DNA of 54,833 nucleotides, from the NCBI RefSeq assembly GCF_004348735.1, contig NZ_SMKT01000046.1:1-54833 (forward strand), written 5' to 3'. This document shows positions 16,876 to 25,914 of this stretch, one piece after another; position 1 is the stretch's first letter; every line of letters begins with the position of its first letter. Both the position numbers and the translations under genes were made by a program. Origin of the DNA: Actinomadura sp. KC06. GTDB taxonomy: Bacteria > Actinomycetota > Actinomycetes > Streptosporangiales > Streptosporangiaceae. The notes under the pieces are model-generated. The model was given only the letters and a program-made list of their open reading frames with translations. It was not told the DNA's origin and made no database searches.

Positions 16876-18350
16876 CGGGCCCTCGCCCCGTTCGTCGCGC
16901 TCGCTCCGCTCGCGGTGTGGCGCTGGATCGCCTTCAGCTCGGTGAACTGGGTGATGCCGAACGCGCCCAGCTCCCGCCCGTACCCGGACTGCTTGTAGCC
17001 GCCGAACGGCGCGAGCCCGTTGAACGGCGCGCCGTTGATCTCGATGCTGCCGGCCTCCATCCGCTCCGCGAACCGCAGCGCGCGCTCCTCGTCCGCCGAC
17101 CAGACCGCGCCCGCCAGCCCGTACGGGGTGCCGTTGGCGATCGACACCGCCTCGTCCTCGTCCACGTACGGGATCACCGCGAGGACCGGGCCGAACACCT
17201 CCTGCTGGGCGAGCGCGATGCGCGGGTCGTTGACCGTGAACGCGGTGGGGCTGGTGAAGTAGCCGTCGCGTGGCAGCTGGGCGTCGGGATAGGACCAGAT
17301 CGTCCGGGCGCCGTCGACGAGGGCGCGCTCGGTGGCCTCGGTCACCCGGTGCTTCTGGTTCCAGCTCGCCAGCGGGCCGACGTCGGCGTCCGGGTCGCCG
17401 GACGGCCCGATCCGGTAGCCCGCCATCGCCGCCGCCACGAGCTGCTCCGCCTCCGGCAGCGACTGGAACGGCACGAGCAGCCGGCTCAGCGCGGTGCACG
17501 TCTGCCCGGTGTTGATCAGGACGGTCCGGACCACCCGCTCGACGGCCGCCGCCAGGTCGCCGTCCGGCAGCACGACCGCCGCGGACTTGCCGCCGAGCTC
17601 CAGCGTCACCCGCTTGATCGACCCGGCGGCGACCTCGGCGACGCGGCGGCCCGCGCGGGTCGAGCCGGTCAGCGACACCATCGCGGTGCCGGGGTGGCGG
17701 GCCAGGTACTCGCCGACGTGCAGCCCGTTGCCGAACAGCAGGTTGAACGAACCGGGCGGGGCGCCCGCCGCGTCGAACGCCTCCGCCAGGATGAACGCGT
17801 CCAGCGGTGCCACCTCGCTCGGCTTCAGCACGACGGGGCAGCCGGCGGCGAGCGCCGGGCCGATCTTCGCGGCGGTCTGCAGCAGCGGGAAGTTCCACGG
17901 GGTCATCGCGGCGACGACCCCGACCGGCTCGCGCAGCACGGTCGAGCCGCCGGACGGCGCCGGGCCGTCCAGCGGCGCGGAGAAGTCCACGTCGGCGACG
18001 GCCCGCGCGGTGTTGCGGAACGTTCCGACGGCGGTGCGCACCTGGTAGTTCGCGCAGTGCTTGCGCGGCATGCCCATCTCGCTGGAGATCAGCTCCGCGA
18101 GCTCGTCCAGCCGGGTCTCCAGGTGGTCGGCGACCCGCTCCAGCAGCGCCGCGCGGTCCGCGGGCTCCATCGCGCGCAGGACGGGACGGGCCCGGCGGGC
18201 GGCCTCGACGGCCCGGTCCATGTCCTCGGTCGCCGACTCGCGGACCGTGGCCACGCACTGCCCGGTCGAGGGATCGATGACGGCGATGACGTCCTCGCCG
18301 TTGTTCTCGACCCACGTCCCGTCGATGTATGTGTCCGCACGATGGTCCAT
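16872..18350 (-). CDS. NAD(P)-dependent aldehyde dehydrogenase (492 aa)
   Basis: Oxidises an aldehyde to the acid. Family blocks are PWNFPLLQTAAKIGPALAAG, SLTGSTRAGRRV, LELGGKSAAVV with the conserved Glu, and NTGQTCTALSRLLVP with the catalytic Cys. Its length is typical. The start is ATG 18350 with GGAG seven bases upstream. It is the first gene of the minus-strand run downstream of the PucR-type gene, and its stop overlaps the TPP enzyme start. The last ~12 codons are built from a GCGAGC-GGA-GCGAGC repeat (about 16895-16913), so the C-terminal tail probably came from a small dispersed repeat. Confidence 0.92.
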   Translation of the reverse strand: MDHRADTYIDGTWVENNGEDVIAVIDPSTGQCVATVRESATEDMDRAVEAARRARPVLRAMEPADRAALLERVADHLETRLDELAELISSEMGMPRKHCANYQVRTAVGTFRNTARAVADVDFSAPLDGPAPSGGSTVLREPVGVVAAMTPWNFPLLQTAAKIGPALAAGCPVVLKPSEVAPLDAFILAEAFDAAGAPPGSFNLLFGNGLHVGEYLARHPGTAMVSLTGSTRAGRRVAEVAAGSIKRVTLELGGKSAAVVLPDGDLAAAVERVVRTVLINTGQTCTALSRLLVPFQSLPEAEQLVAAAMAGYRIGPSGDPDADVGPLASWNQKHRVTEATERALVDGARTIWSYPDAQLPRDGYFTSPTAFTVNDPRIALAQQEVFGPVLAVIPYVDEDEAVSIANGTPYGLAGAVWSADEERALRFAERMEAGSIEINGAPFNGLAPFGGYKQSGYGRELGAFGITQFTELKAIQRHTASGASATNGARAR

Positions 18351-18452
18351 GTCGCTCCGCTCACACCGGTCTTCAAGCGATTCGACCGAAGCCTAGAATC
18401 ATCTGCCCGGAATGGGTTGGGGCCGGGTCACCAAAGAAATCCCGCGGTCATT

Positions 18453-18467
18453 ATGTGCCCCGCACAT
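18453..18467. promoter_or_regulatory. Inverted repeat ATGTGC-CCC-GCACAT
   Basis: A perfect 6-bp inverted repeat with a 3-base centre in the 131-base gap between the PucR-type gene stop and the aldehyde dehydrogenase start, about 100 bases before the latter. It could be an operator for the PucR- or PadR-type regulator. It is short for a terminator. Confidence 0.4.
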
Positions 18468-18481
18468 GGCAGGGTCGCGGA

Positions 18482-19741
18482 TCAGGCGAACAAGCGGGCG
18501 CGCAGATCCGTCCTGGCCTCTTCGCGGTCGCGCCGCATCTGGATCGCGTCGTAGGCCATCAGCGCGACATTGAGATCGCCGATGTCGGTGATGCGGCGCA
18601 TATCCCGTCCGGTCAGCGTCGCGATCTGCCGCAATCTGTAGGCGACCGTGTTCGGATGGACGAGGAGTTCCTCCGCCGTCCGCTGCAGCGCCATATCGCA
18701 GGAGATGTAGACGCGGAGCGTGTCCAGCAGATGCGGCTTCTCGACGAGCTGTCCGATGCGGGTCTCGATCAGCCGGTTCGACACCCACCGGTTGTGCGCG
18801 AGCAGCACTTCGAGGATCACGTCCGTGCACTGGGTGACCTGGCCGCGCTGGTCGCGGTAGATGCTGATCTCCAGCGCGGACAGCGCCTGCCGGCAGCTGT
18901 GCCCGGCGGCCGACAGCGACTTGCCCGGCTCGCCCGCCGACACGAACAGCGACCGTCCCGGCTCGCCGTCCAGCATCTCGGTCAGCAGCGGGACCAGCCC
19001 GGGGCCCGCCCGGTCGAGCGGCACCAGGGCGAGCAGCACGCCGCGCCGCTCCCGCAGCAGGATCTCCCGGCGCGGGTCGTGCCGCCACAGCGCCTCCAGG
19101 ATCCGGCGGCGGACGCGCGCCCACTGCTGCGCCGTCGGCGCCGGGTCGTGGTAGGCCGCGACCGCGCGGAACGGCTGGTGCGGGTTGATGTTCAGCATCC
19201 TGGCCTGGTCGTTCACGGTGCTCGCGTCGACGGCGGGACCGGCGATCAGGCAGCTCAGCAGGTCCGTGCTGACCCGGGCCTGCCAGCCGGCCAGCTCGTT
19301 GTAGGTGCTGGTGAACGACTCCAGCTCGCGGGTGCAGAGCACGTCGAACAGCTCCGCGAGGCGTCCGAGGACGGCGCGGACGTCGTCCATCGCGATCTCC
19401 GAGTGGGCGAGGACGTGGTCGGTGACGACCCGCTCCAGCAGCCGCAGCCACTCGACCGCCTCCACCACGGACCTGCCCTGCAGCGCGACGCGCGCCCCGC
19501 GCCCGGACGGCAGCTCGCCGACCGGCCCGTCGCCGGCGAGGCCCGACGAGCACACGCCGATGACGCTCACCGCCATGTCGAACGCCTCGACGGGCGCCTG
19601 GCGGTCGACGGTTCCGGACTCGGCCGCCGAGACGTACTGCCGGACGAATTCGTTCGCGAGCGCCGTGGACGCGGATTCGAGTTTCCGGGCCACGGTCGCC
19701 AGCGGCTCGGCGACGGCGGCGGTCGTGTCGGACGGTGCCAT
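18482..19741 (-). CDS. PucR/CdaR-type transcriptional regulator with C-terminal HTH (419 aa)
   Basis: The C-terminal ~60 residues carry the PucR helix-turn-helix signature (CDMALQRTAEELLVHPNTVAYRLRQI, then DLNVALMAYDAIQM). A GGDEF-like/CdaR middle domain covers roughly 190-320, and the N-terminal ~150 residues are helical. Such proteins usually activate catabolic genes for purines, amines or aromatic acids. The start is ATG 19741 with GGGGGTG just upstream. The gene is divergent from the ABC-importer operon and lies upstream of the minus-strand run, so it is positioned to control both arms. An IR at 19824-19840 in the divergent promoter is a candidate site. Confidence 0.85.
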   Translation of the reverse strand: MAPSDTTAAVAEPLATVARKLESASTALANEFVRQYVSAAESGTVDRQAPVEAFDMAVSVIGVCSSGLAGDGPVGELPSGRGARVALQGRSVVEAVEWLRLLERVVTDHVLAHSEIAMDDVRAVLGRLAELFDVLCTRELESFTSTYNELAGWQARVSTDLLSCLIAGPAVDASTVNDQARMLNINPHQPFRAVAAYHDPAPTAQQWARVRRRILEALWRHDPRREILLRERRGVLLALVPLDRAGPGLVPLLTEMLDGEPGRSLFVSAGEPGKSLSAAGHSCRQALSALEISIYRDQRGQVTQCTDVILEVLLAHNRWVSNRLIETRIGQLVEKPHLLDTLRVYISCDMALQRTAEELLVHPNTVAYRLRQIATLTGRDMRRITDIGDLNVALMAYDAIQMRRDREEARTDLRARLFA

Positions 19742-19823
19742 GTCACCCCCAGCCCGGGGGGCCAGGAGCGACCTGTGTGACGCACCTGACCCGGGTTGTG
19801 GAGATGTATCACGCGATTTCATC

Positions 19824-19840
19824 CCACGTCAACGACGTGG
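19824..19840. promoter_or_regulatory. Inverted repeat CCACGTC-AAC-GACGTGG in divergent promoter
   Basis: A perfect 7-bp inverted repeat with a 3-base spacer in the 244-base region between the PucR-type regulator (-) and the first ABC permease (+). Its position and symmetry suit an operator for a dimeric regulator. No other clear promoter elements stand out in the region. Confidence 0.5.
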
Positions 19841-19985
19841 TCCCCGAGGCGGGCGGGCGCGGACGCCTGCGAACTGTGCCGCTCACACAGGCGCCCTCAG
19901 CGACTTTTGTGACCCGGCCCTCATGACATATGGCGGGCCGTAACCGTTGACTGGTCGCCATGCGGCAACGGAGGGACGGTGAATC

Positions 19986-20885
19986 GTGACGGCGAGTACC
20001 TCCGCGACGAGGCTGCCACCGGCCGGTGACGTCCCCGGCGCGCCCCCGCCCGGACGGCGGCGCCCGCGGCGTCCGGACTTCGTCACGATGGCGCTCGGCC
20101 TGCCGGTCGCCTTCATGGCGATCGTGTACGCCTATCCGGTCGGCGCGATGCTGCTCAAGAGCTTCACCGAGCCGGAGCCCGGCTTCGGGAACTTCACCAA
20201 GGCGTTCACCGACGACGCCATCTGGGACGTCCTGGTGATAACCGTCCGGCTGTCCGCCGAGGTGGCCGTCCTGACCGTTCTGCTCGGCTTTCCGGTGGCG
20301 TATTTCCTGGCCCGGACGTCGAAACGCAAGGCGCGTTTCCTGGTGCTTCTCGTCATCATTCCGTTCTGGACGAGCATCCTCGTCCGGTCGTTCTCCTGGA
20401 TCGTCCTGCTCGGCGACAACGGGCTGGTGACCACGATTCTGGAACCGCTGACCGGCGACTCGCAGGGAATGCTGTACAGCGAAAGCGCGGTGATCATCGC
20501 GATGACGCACATTCTGCTGCCGTTCCCCATTCTCATCATCAAGGGCACGCTGGACCAGATCGACACCTCGCTGCCGCCCGCCGCGCGCTCGCTCGGCGCC
20601 GGGCCGCTGCGCGCGTTCGCGCACGTGTACCTGCCGCTGGCGCTGCCGGCCATCGTGAGCAGCGGGATGCTCGTGTTCGTCATCGCGCTCGGCTTCTACG
20701 TCACGCCCGCGCTGGTCGGCGGCCCGAAGCAGAGCACGATCGCCGTGGTCATCGCGCAGGCCGTCCAGGTCAACTTCGACTGGGGGATGGCGGCGACGCT
20801 CGCGACGATGCTGCTGGTGGTCGCCACCGCGCTGACCATGATCGTGCGGCGGCTCACCAAGGTGAAGGGCCTGGTGTCGCTGTGA
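19986..20885 (+). CDS. ABC transporter permease, PotB-type (299 aa)
   Basis: Inner-membrane subunit of a polyamine/iron-type importer (binding-protein-dependent permease). About six hydrophobic segments are visible, starting near residue 37 after a Pro/Arg-rich N terminus. The EAA-type loop is at LPPAARSLGAGPLRAFAHVYLPLALP near 200. The start is the GTG at 19986 with GGAGGG about ten bases upstream. The next permease overlaps it by GTGA. The binding protein lies five genes downstream, at 27125. The substrate class of PotABCD-like systems is broad, so polyamine specificity is not claimed. Confidence 0.9.
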   Translation: MTASTSATRLPPAGDVPGAPPPGRRRPRRPDFVTMALGLPVAFMAIVYAYPVGAMLLKSFTEPEPGFGNFTKAFTDDAIWDVLVITVRLSAEVAVLTVLLGFPVAYFLARTSKRKARFLVLLVIIPFWTSILVRSFSWIVLLGDNGLVTTILEPLTGDSQGMLYSESAVIIAMTHILLPFPILIIKGTLDQIDTSLPPAARSLGAGPLRAFAHVYLPLALPAIVSSGMLVFVIALGFYVTPALVGGPKQSTIAVVIAQAVQVNFDWGMAATLATMLLVVATALTMIVRRLTKVKGLVSL

Positions 20886-21772
20886 GCACCGTCGACATGA
20901 CCGCGACGCGGGACGCGGGGGCCAGGCCCGCGCCGCCTCCCGGCGCCCGCCGCGGCCGCCGGTCGCCCGCCACGCCCATGGAGCGGGTGCTGCGCTGGGT
21001 CCTGCGGGGCGTGGTCACGCTGGTCCTGGGCTTCCTCGTGGCGCCGATCGTGATCGTCGTCCTGGAGTCGTTCAACAGCGTCGACTACCTGTCGTTCCCG
21101 CTGGAAGGCTGGTCGCTGACCCACTACCGGCGGTTCTTCGCCGACTCGGCGTGGGTGGACGCGTCCCTGCTCAGCGCCAAGATCGCGCTGCTCGCCGCCC
21201 TGATCGCGACGGTCGTCGGCACGATCGCGGCCTGGGGCCTCGCGCGCAGCCGGGCCCGCGCGAAGGGCTTCGTCTTCGCGCTGCTGTACTCGCCGCTGCT
21301 GATCCCGATCATCGTGCTGGCGATGAGCTACTACTTCACGTTCGCCGACCTGAAGGTGATCGGGCACTGGCAGCTGATCTCCGTCGCGTACTCGGTGATG
21401 GGCATCCCGTACGTCCTCGTCGCGGTGTCGAACGCGCTGCAGCAGTTCGACCCCGAGCTGGAGAACGCCGCCCGGACGCTCGGCGCCGGCATGACGCGGA
21501 CCCTGCTGCGGATCACGCTGCCGTCGCTGACCTCGGCGATCTCGGCGGGCGCGCTGTTCGCGTTCGTGATCGCCTTCGACGAGGCGGTGATCATCCTGTT
21601 CGTGTCCGGCAGCGGCTCCGTCACGCTCCCGCGCAAGCTGTGGGACAGCGTCCGCTACGACCTCACGCCCACGCTCGCGGTCGCCGGCACGATTCTCATC
21701 GCCGTCTGCGTCGGGCTGTTCCTCCTCTCCGAGCTGATCAAGATCCTCCGTGAACGGCGGGAGCGCCGATGA
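20882..21772 (+). CDS. ABC transporter permease, PotC-type (296 aa)
   Basis: Second membrane subunit of the importer. After an Ala/Pro/Arg-rich N terminus there are about six transmembrane segments. The EAA loop at ENAARTLGAGMTRTLLRITLPSLTSAISAG (around 195-225) would contact the ATPase. The GTG start overlaps the first permease's stop and its own stop overlaps the ATPase start (ATGA), so the three are tightly coupled. Confidence 0.9.
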   Translation: MSTVDMTATRDAGARPAPPPGARRGRRSPATPMERVLRWVLRGVVTLVLGFLVAPIVIVVLESFNSVDYLSFPLEGWSLTHYRRFFADSAWVDASLLSAKIALLAALIATVVGTIAAWGLARSRARAKGFVFALLYSPLLIPIIVLAMSYYFTFADLKVIGHWQLISVAYSVMGIPYVLVAVSNALQQFDPELENAARTLGAGMTRTLLRITLPSLTSAISAGALFAFVIAFDEAVIILFVSGSGSVTLPRKLWDSVRYDLTPTLAVAGTILIAVCVGLFLLSELIKILRERRERR

Positions 21773-22917
21773 CCGAGCAAGCGCCGATGACCGACGAGCG
21801 GCCCGCCGGGCAGGCCGCGGCCGCCGCGACCGACCGGCAGGTGGTCTTCGACGGCGTCCACAAGTGGTACGGCGACGCGCCCGCCGTCCACGACTTCAAC
21901 CTCGCGATCGCGAAGGGCGAGTTCGTCACGCTGCTCGGACCGAGCGGCTCGGGCAAGACGACGAACCTGCGCATCCTCGCGGGCCTCGAATCGGCCACCG
22001 CCGGAGAGGTCTACCTGGCCGGACGCGCCGTCACCGACGACGTCCCGGAGAAGCGGAACATCGGCCTGGTGTTCCAGAACTACGCGCTGTTCCCGCACAT
22101 GACCGTCGCGCAGAACATCGCGTTCCCGCTGCGGATGCGCCGGATGAAGAAGGCGGACGCGCAGCGCGAGATCGACCGCGTGCTGACGATGACGCAGCTC
22201 ACCGAGTTCAGGGACCGCTACCCGCGGCAGCTGTCCGGCGGCCAGCAGCAGCGCGTCGCGCTCGCCCGCGCGTTCGTGTTCGACCCGAGCGTCCTGCTGA
22301 TGGACGAGCCGCTCGGCGCCCTCGACCGCAACCTGCGCGACCACATGCGGCTGGAGCTGAAGAACCTGCAGAAGCGGATCGGCGCGACCGTCCTGTACGT
22401 CACCCACGACCAGGACGAGGCGCTCGCGCTGTCCGACCGGATCGGCGTGATGCACCGGGGCGTCCTGCAGCAGACCGCGCCGCCGGACGAGCTGTACGAG
22501 GAGCCGGTCAACTCGTTCGTCGCGAAGTTCCTCGGCCAGTCGATCTGCCTGCCCGCCAGGCGGGTGGACGAGGACGCCCGGCACACCGTCGTGGACGTGG
22601 AAGGGATGTCCGGCCGGATCCTGGTCGACAAGGCCAACGACGTCTCGGCGGACCCGGCCGGGGAGTTCATGATCCGTCCGGAGCGGGTCCGGATCGGCGC
22701 GGACAAGCCGGACGCCGCCGAACGCAACGCCGTGGCCTGCACCGTCGTCACGCACGTGTACCTCGGACCCCAGCTCGAGGTGCACCTGCGCACCGCGGAC
22801 GGCGCCGAGCTGCAGGTGGTGGTGCCGTCCGAGGCGCGGGCCGGCTACGCCGAGGGCTCGTCGCACTGGCTGAGCTGGGGCGCGAGCGACTGCCGCTTCC
22901 TCGCCCACGTGACCTGA
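21769..22917 (+). CDS. ABC transporter ATP-binding protein, PotA-type (382 aa)
   Basis: Energises the importer. Walker A GPSGSGKTT is at 57-65, the Q-loop VFQNYALFPH near 101, the signature LSGGQQQ at 155-161, Walker B VLLMDEPLGALD near 175, and the switch His213 in VTHDQDEAL. A C-terminal TOBE-like regulatory domain covers ~290-380, as in PotA/FbpC proteins. The start at 21769 overlaps the upstream stop (ATGA); Met7 at 21787 is an alternative. A 76-base gap separates it from the crotonase gene. Confidence 0.93.
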   Translation: MTEQAPMTDERPAGQAAAAATDRQVVFDGVHKWYGDAPAVHDFNLAIAKGEFVTLLGPSGSGKTTNLRILAGLESATAGEVYLAGRAVTDDVPEKRNIGLVFQNYALFPHMTVAQNIAFPLRMRRMKKADAQREIDRVLTMTQLTEFRDRYPRQLSGGQQQRVALARAFVFDPSVLLMDEPLGALDRNLRDHMRLELKNLQKRIGATVLYVTHDQDEALALSDRIGVMHRGVLQQTAPPDELYEEPVNSFVAKFLGQSICLPARRVDEDARHTVVDVEGMSGRILVDKANDVSADPAGEFMIRPERVRIGADKPDAAERNAVACTVVTHVYLGPQLEVHLRTADGAELQVVVPSEARAGYAEGSSHWLSWGASDCRFLAHVT

Positions 22918-22993
22918 CCGCACCCACCGGAAACGCGCGCCTCCCGCCACGACCTCTGGTCGGCATGCCCTCGATTCGCACGGAAGGGACGCA

Positions 22994-23782
22994 ATGGAAC
23001 TCCCGGCACTCAAGTGCTGCACCTGGCACATGGACGGCGACGTCGGTGTGCTCACCCTGAACCGGCCGGACCGGCTCAACGCGATCGCCAACACCGACAT
23101 CGACGAGCTCGACCGCGTCATCATGCGGGCAGGCAAGGAGCCGTCCGTCCGGGCCATGGTGATCACCGGTGCGGGGCGCGGCTTCTGCTCCGGCGCGGAC
23201 GTCAAGGAATGGGCGGCGCACGCCGACGCGGACGAGGAGTCCTGGCCCGCGAAGATGCACCGCACGATCGCGCGGCTCTACTGGCTGCCGATCCCGGTGA
23301 TCGCGGCGGTGAACGGCGTCGCGGCCGGGTCCGGGTTCGACATCGCGCTCACCGCCGACATGCGGTTCGGCTCGACGGCCGCCCGGTTCGGCCAGGTGTA
23401 CGCGCAGCGCGGCATCTGCCCGGACGCGGGCGGCTCCTACCTGCTGCCCCGCATCGTCGGCGAGGCCCGCGCGGCCGAGCTGATCTACACCGGCCGGATC
23501 ATCGACGCGGACGAGGCGCTGCGCATCGGCGTGCTGTCCGAGGTCGTCGAGCCGGACCGGCTGATGGAGCGCGCGCTGGAGCAGGCGCGGATCTTCGCCG
23601 CCGGGCCGACCGTCGCGATCGGCGAGGCGAAGCGGAACATCCGGTCCGGCCACACGCTGGGCATCGAGGAGGCGCTGCGGAACGAGCAGCGCGGCGCCCG
23701 GATCTGCGTCCCCACCGAGGACAAGGCCGAGGGGCTGGCCGCCGCGATCGAGAAGCGCCGTCCGGTCTTCGTGGGGCGATGA
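22994..23782 (+). CDS. Enoyl-CoA hydratase/isomerase (crotonase) family protein (262 aa)
   Basis: Acyl-CoA enzyme of the crotonase fold. The oxyanion-hole and CoA-binding regions are GAGRGFCSGADVKEW at 59-73 and NGVAAGSGFDIALTADMRF near 107. The classical hydratase Glu pair is not conserved: the positions hold Asp116 and Tyr136. Instead it has Asp144 in PDAGGSYLLPR, the pattern of PaaG-like isomerases. An isomerase or other crotonase reaction is therefore more likely than simple hydration (inference from motifs). The start is ATG 22994 with AAGGGAC upstream; its stop overlaps the acyl-CoA synthetase start. Confidence 0.88.
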   Translation: MELPALKCCTWHMDGDVGVLTLNRPDRLNAIANTDIDELDRVIMRAGKEPSVRAMVITGAGRGFCSGADVKEWAAHADADEESWPAKMHRTIARLYWLPIPVIAAVNGVAAGSGFDIALTADMRFGSTAARFGQVYAQRGICPDAGGSYLLPRIVGEARAAELIYTGRIIDADEALRIGVLSEVVEPDRLMERALEQARIFAAGPTVAIGEAKRNIRSGHTLGIEEALRNEQRGARICVPTEDKAEGLAAAIEKRRPVFVGR

Positions 23783-25914
23783 TGACGACCGCCCGGCAGT
23801 TCGCGGCGGAGGGCCACCGCCTCGACCGGCTGTTCCGTCCGGCGAGCGTCGCGGTCGTCGGCGCGTCCCCGAAGGGCGGCTACGGGCTGCGGACGCTGCG
23901 CAACATGAGCGGTGTCGGGTTCACGGGACGCCTGTACGCCGTCCACCCGACCCACACGGAGGTCGGCGGGGTCCGCGCTTACCCGTCGCTGAGCGACCTG
24001 CCCGAGGCGCCGGACGCGGTGGCCGCCGCGATCCCGGCGCCCGGCGTCCCGGCGCTGGCGGCGGAGGCGGCCGGGCTCGGCGCGGGCGGCATGGTCGTGT
24101 TCGGCGCCGGGTTCGCCGAGCGGGACGCGGAGGGACGCCGCCGCCAGGACGCCCTCGTCGCCGCCGCGGGCGACCGGCTGCCGCTGATCGGGCCGAACTG
24201 CCTGGGCGTCGCCAGCTACCGGGGCCATGCCGCGCTCTGGGGCATCGAGATGCCGTACGTCCACGCGGACGCGGACGGTGTCGTCGCGCTGGCCGCGCAG
24301 AGCGGGAACATGGCGCTGACGACGATGCTGTCGGGCCGGCTGCCCGCGGTCGCCTACGGCGTCTCGGCAGGGAACCAGGCCGTCCTCGATCTGGCCGACT
24401 GCCTGGAGTACTTCCTCACCGACCCCGGCGTGAAGGTCGTCTGCCTGGTCATGGAGGGGCTGGCGGACGTCCCGAGGTTCCGCGCGCTGGCGGAGCGGGC
24501 CGCGACGCTCGACGTGTCGGTCGTCGTCCTGAAGATGGGCCGGTCGGCGGTCGGCGAGGCCGCGACCGTCGCGCACACCGGCACCCTGGCCGGACGGGAC
24601 GCCGCCTACGACGCGCTGTTCCGGCAGACCGGCGTGCACCGCGTCCACGACCTGGACGAGATGATCGCGCTCGCCACGCTGCTGGCCGCTCCCCGCAGGC
24701 CGCGCGGCGGCAAGGTGGGCGTCTTCGCCAGCTCCGGCGGCGAATGCGGCCTGATCGCCGACCTCGCCGACGACGCCGGCGTCCGGCTGGCCGAGCTGGA
24801 CACCGCCGCCGAGACCGCGATCGCCGCCGTGCTGCCGCCGTACATGGGGATTCGCAACCCGCTCGATCTCGGCGCGAACGCCTGGGGCGACCAGGACGTC
24901 TACCGCGCCGCCGCCCGCGCGATGGGGGAGTGCCCGGACGTCGACGTCGTCGCGTTCATCGGCGACGCGCCCGCCCACGCCGACCCGCTGGACGAGATCG
25001 GCTGGACGGAGATGATCGGCGGCGCCGGGGAGGCCGCCGCCGCGCTGGACGTGCCGGTCGTCATGATGACGACCACCACCGATCTCACCCCCGGCCTGAC
25101 CGATCTGGCCGGGCGGAACGGGGTCGTCCTCCTCGCCGGGACGCGCCCCGCCCTGCGCGCCATCGCGCTCGCCGGCGAGCCGCGTCCGCAGGCGAGCGCG
25201 ATGGTCACCACCCCCGCCACCGACGCGGAGACGCGCCGCCGCGCGGCCGAGATCCTGACCGGCCGGGATGGGGCGCTGCCCGAGGCGGAGGCGAAACGGC
25301 TGCTGTCGGTCTACGGCGTGGTGTCGCCGCCCGGCGAGGTGGCGGCCGACGCCGACGCCGCCGCCGAGATCGCCGGACGGATCGGCTACCCGGTCGTGTG
25401 CAAGGTCCACGCCGCCGGGGTCGCGCACAAGTCCGACATCGGCGGCGTCGAGATCGGGCTCGCCGACGAGAAGGCGCTGCGCGAGGCCGTCCACCGCATC
25501 GAGGAACGCACCGGCACGGCGAACGAGGTGCTGGTCGAGCGCATGGCCGGGCCGGGCGTCGAGCTGATCGTCGGCGGGCGCAACGACGCCGCCGGTTCGC
25601 TGGTGGTCGTCGGCGCGGGCGGCGTCCTCACCGAGTTGCTGGACGACGCGGCCCCCCTGCTCTGGCCGTTCGGCCCCGGCGACGTCCAGGCCGTCCTCGG
25701 CCGACTGAAGATCGGCGCCCTGCTGAGCGGCCTCCGCGGAGCCGAGCCCGCCGACCTCGACGCGCTGGCCGACATGGTCGTCCGGGTCGGGCGGCTGCTG
25801 GCCGACTTCCCCGAGATCGCCGAGATCGACGTCAACCCGCTGCTCTGCCGCCCCGACGGCTGCCTGGCGCTCGACGCGCTGATCGTCCCCGGCAAGCCCG
25901 CGAAAGGAGACTGA
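23779..25914 (+). CDS. ADP-forming acetate/acyl-CoA synthetase family protein, fused subunits (711 aa)
   Basis: NDP-forming acyl-CoA ligase, which makes an acyl-CoA from acid, CoA and ATP via a phosphohistidine. The N-terminal CoA-binding domain has ASVAVVGASPKGGYG and IGPNCLG. A succinyl-CoA-ligase-like domain carries the candidate phosphohistidine His266 in AHTGTLAGRD. A C-terminal ATP-grasp domain starts near 500 (EAEAKRLLSVYG, VCKVHAAGVAHKSDIGGV). Alpha and beta parts are in one chain, as is common in actinobacteria. The ATG at 23779 overlaps the crotonase stop; a second Met follows at once. It may activate the imported substrate. Protein acetyltransferase versions carry a GNAT domain, which is absent here. 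Confidence 0.9.
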   Translation: MMTTARQFAAEGHRLDRLFRPASVAVVGASPKGGYGLRTLRNMSGVGFTGRLYAVHPTHTEVGGVRAYPSLSDLPEAPDAVAAAIPAPGVPALAAEAAGLGAGGMVVFGAGFAERDAEGRRRQDALVAAAGDRLPLIGPNCLGVASYRGHAALWGIEMPYVHADADGVVALAAQSGNMALTTMLSGRLPAVAYGVSAGNQAVLDLADCLEYFLTDPGVKVVCLVMEGLADVPRFRALAERAATLDVSVVVLKMGRSAVGEAATVAHTGTLAGRDAAYDALFRQTGVHRVHDLDEMIALATLLAAPRRPRGGKVGVFASSGGECGLIADLADDAGVRLAELDTAAETAIAAVLPPYMGIRNPLDLGANAWGDQDVYRAAARAMGECPDVDVVAFIGDAPAHADPLDEIGWTEMIGGAGEAAAALDVPVVMMTTTTDLTPGLTDLAGRNGVVLLAGTRPALRAIALAGEPRPQASAMVTTPATDAETRRRAAEILTGRDGALPEAEAKRLLSVYGVVSPPGEVAADADAAAEIAGRIGYPVVCKVHAAGVAHKSDIGGVEIGLADEKALREAVHRIEERTGTANEVLVERMAGPGVELIVGGRNDAAGSLVVVGAGGVLTELLDDAAPLLWPFGPGDVQAVLGRLKIGALLSGLRGAEPADLDALADMVVRVGRLLADFPEIAEIDVNPLLCRPDGCLALDALIVPGKPAKGD

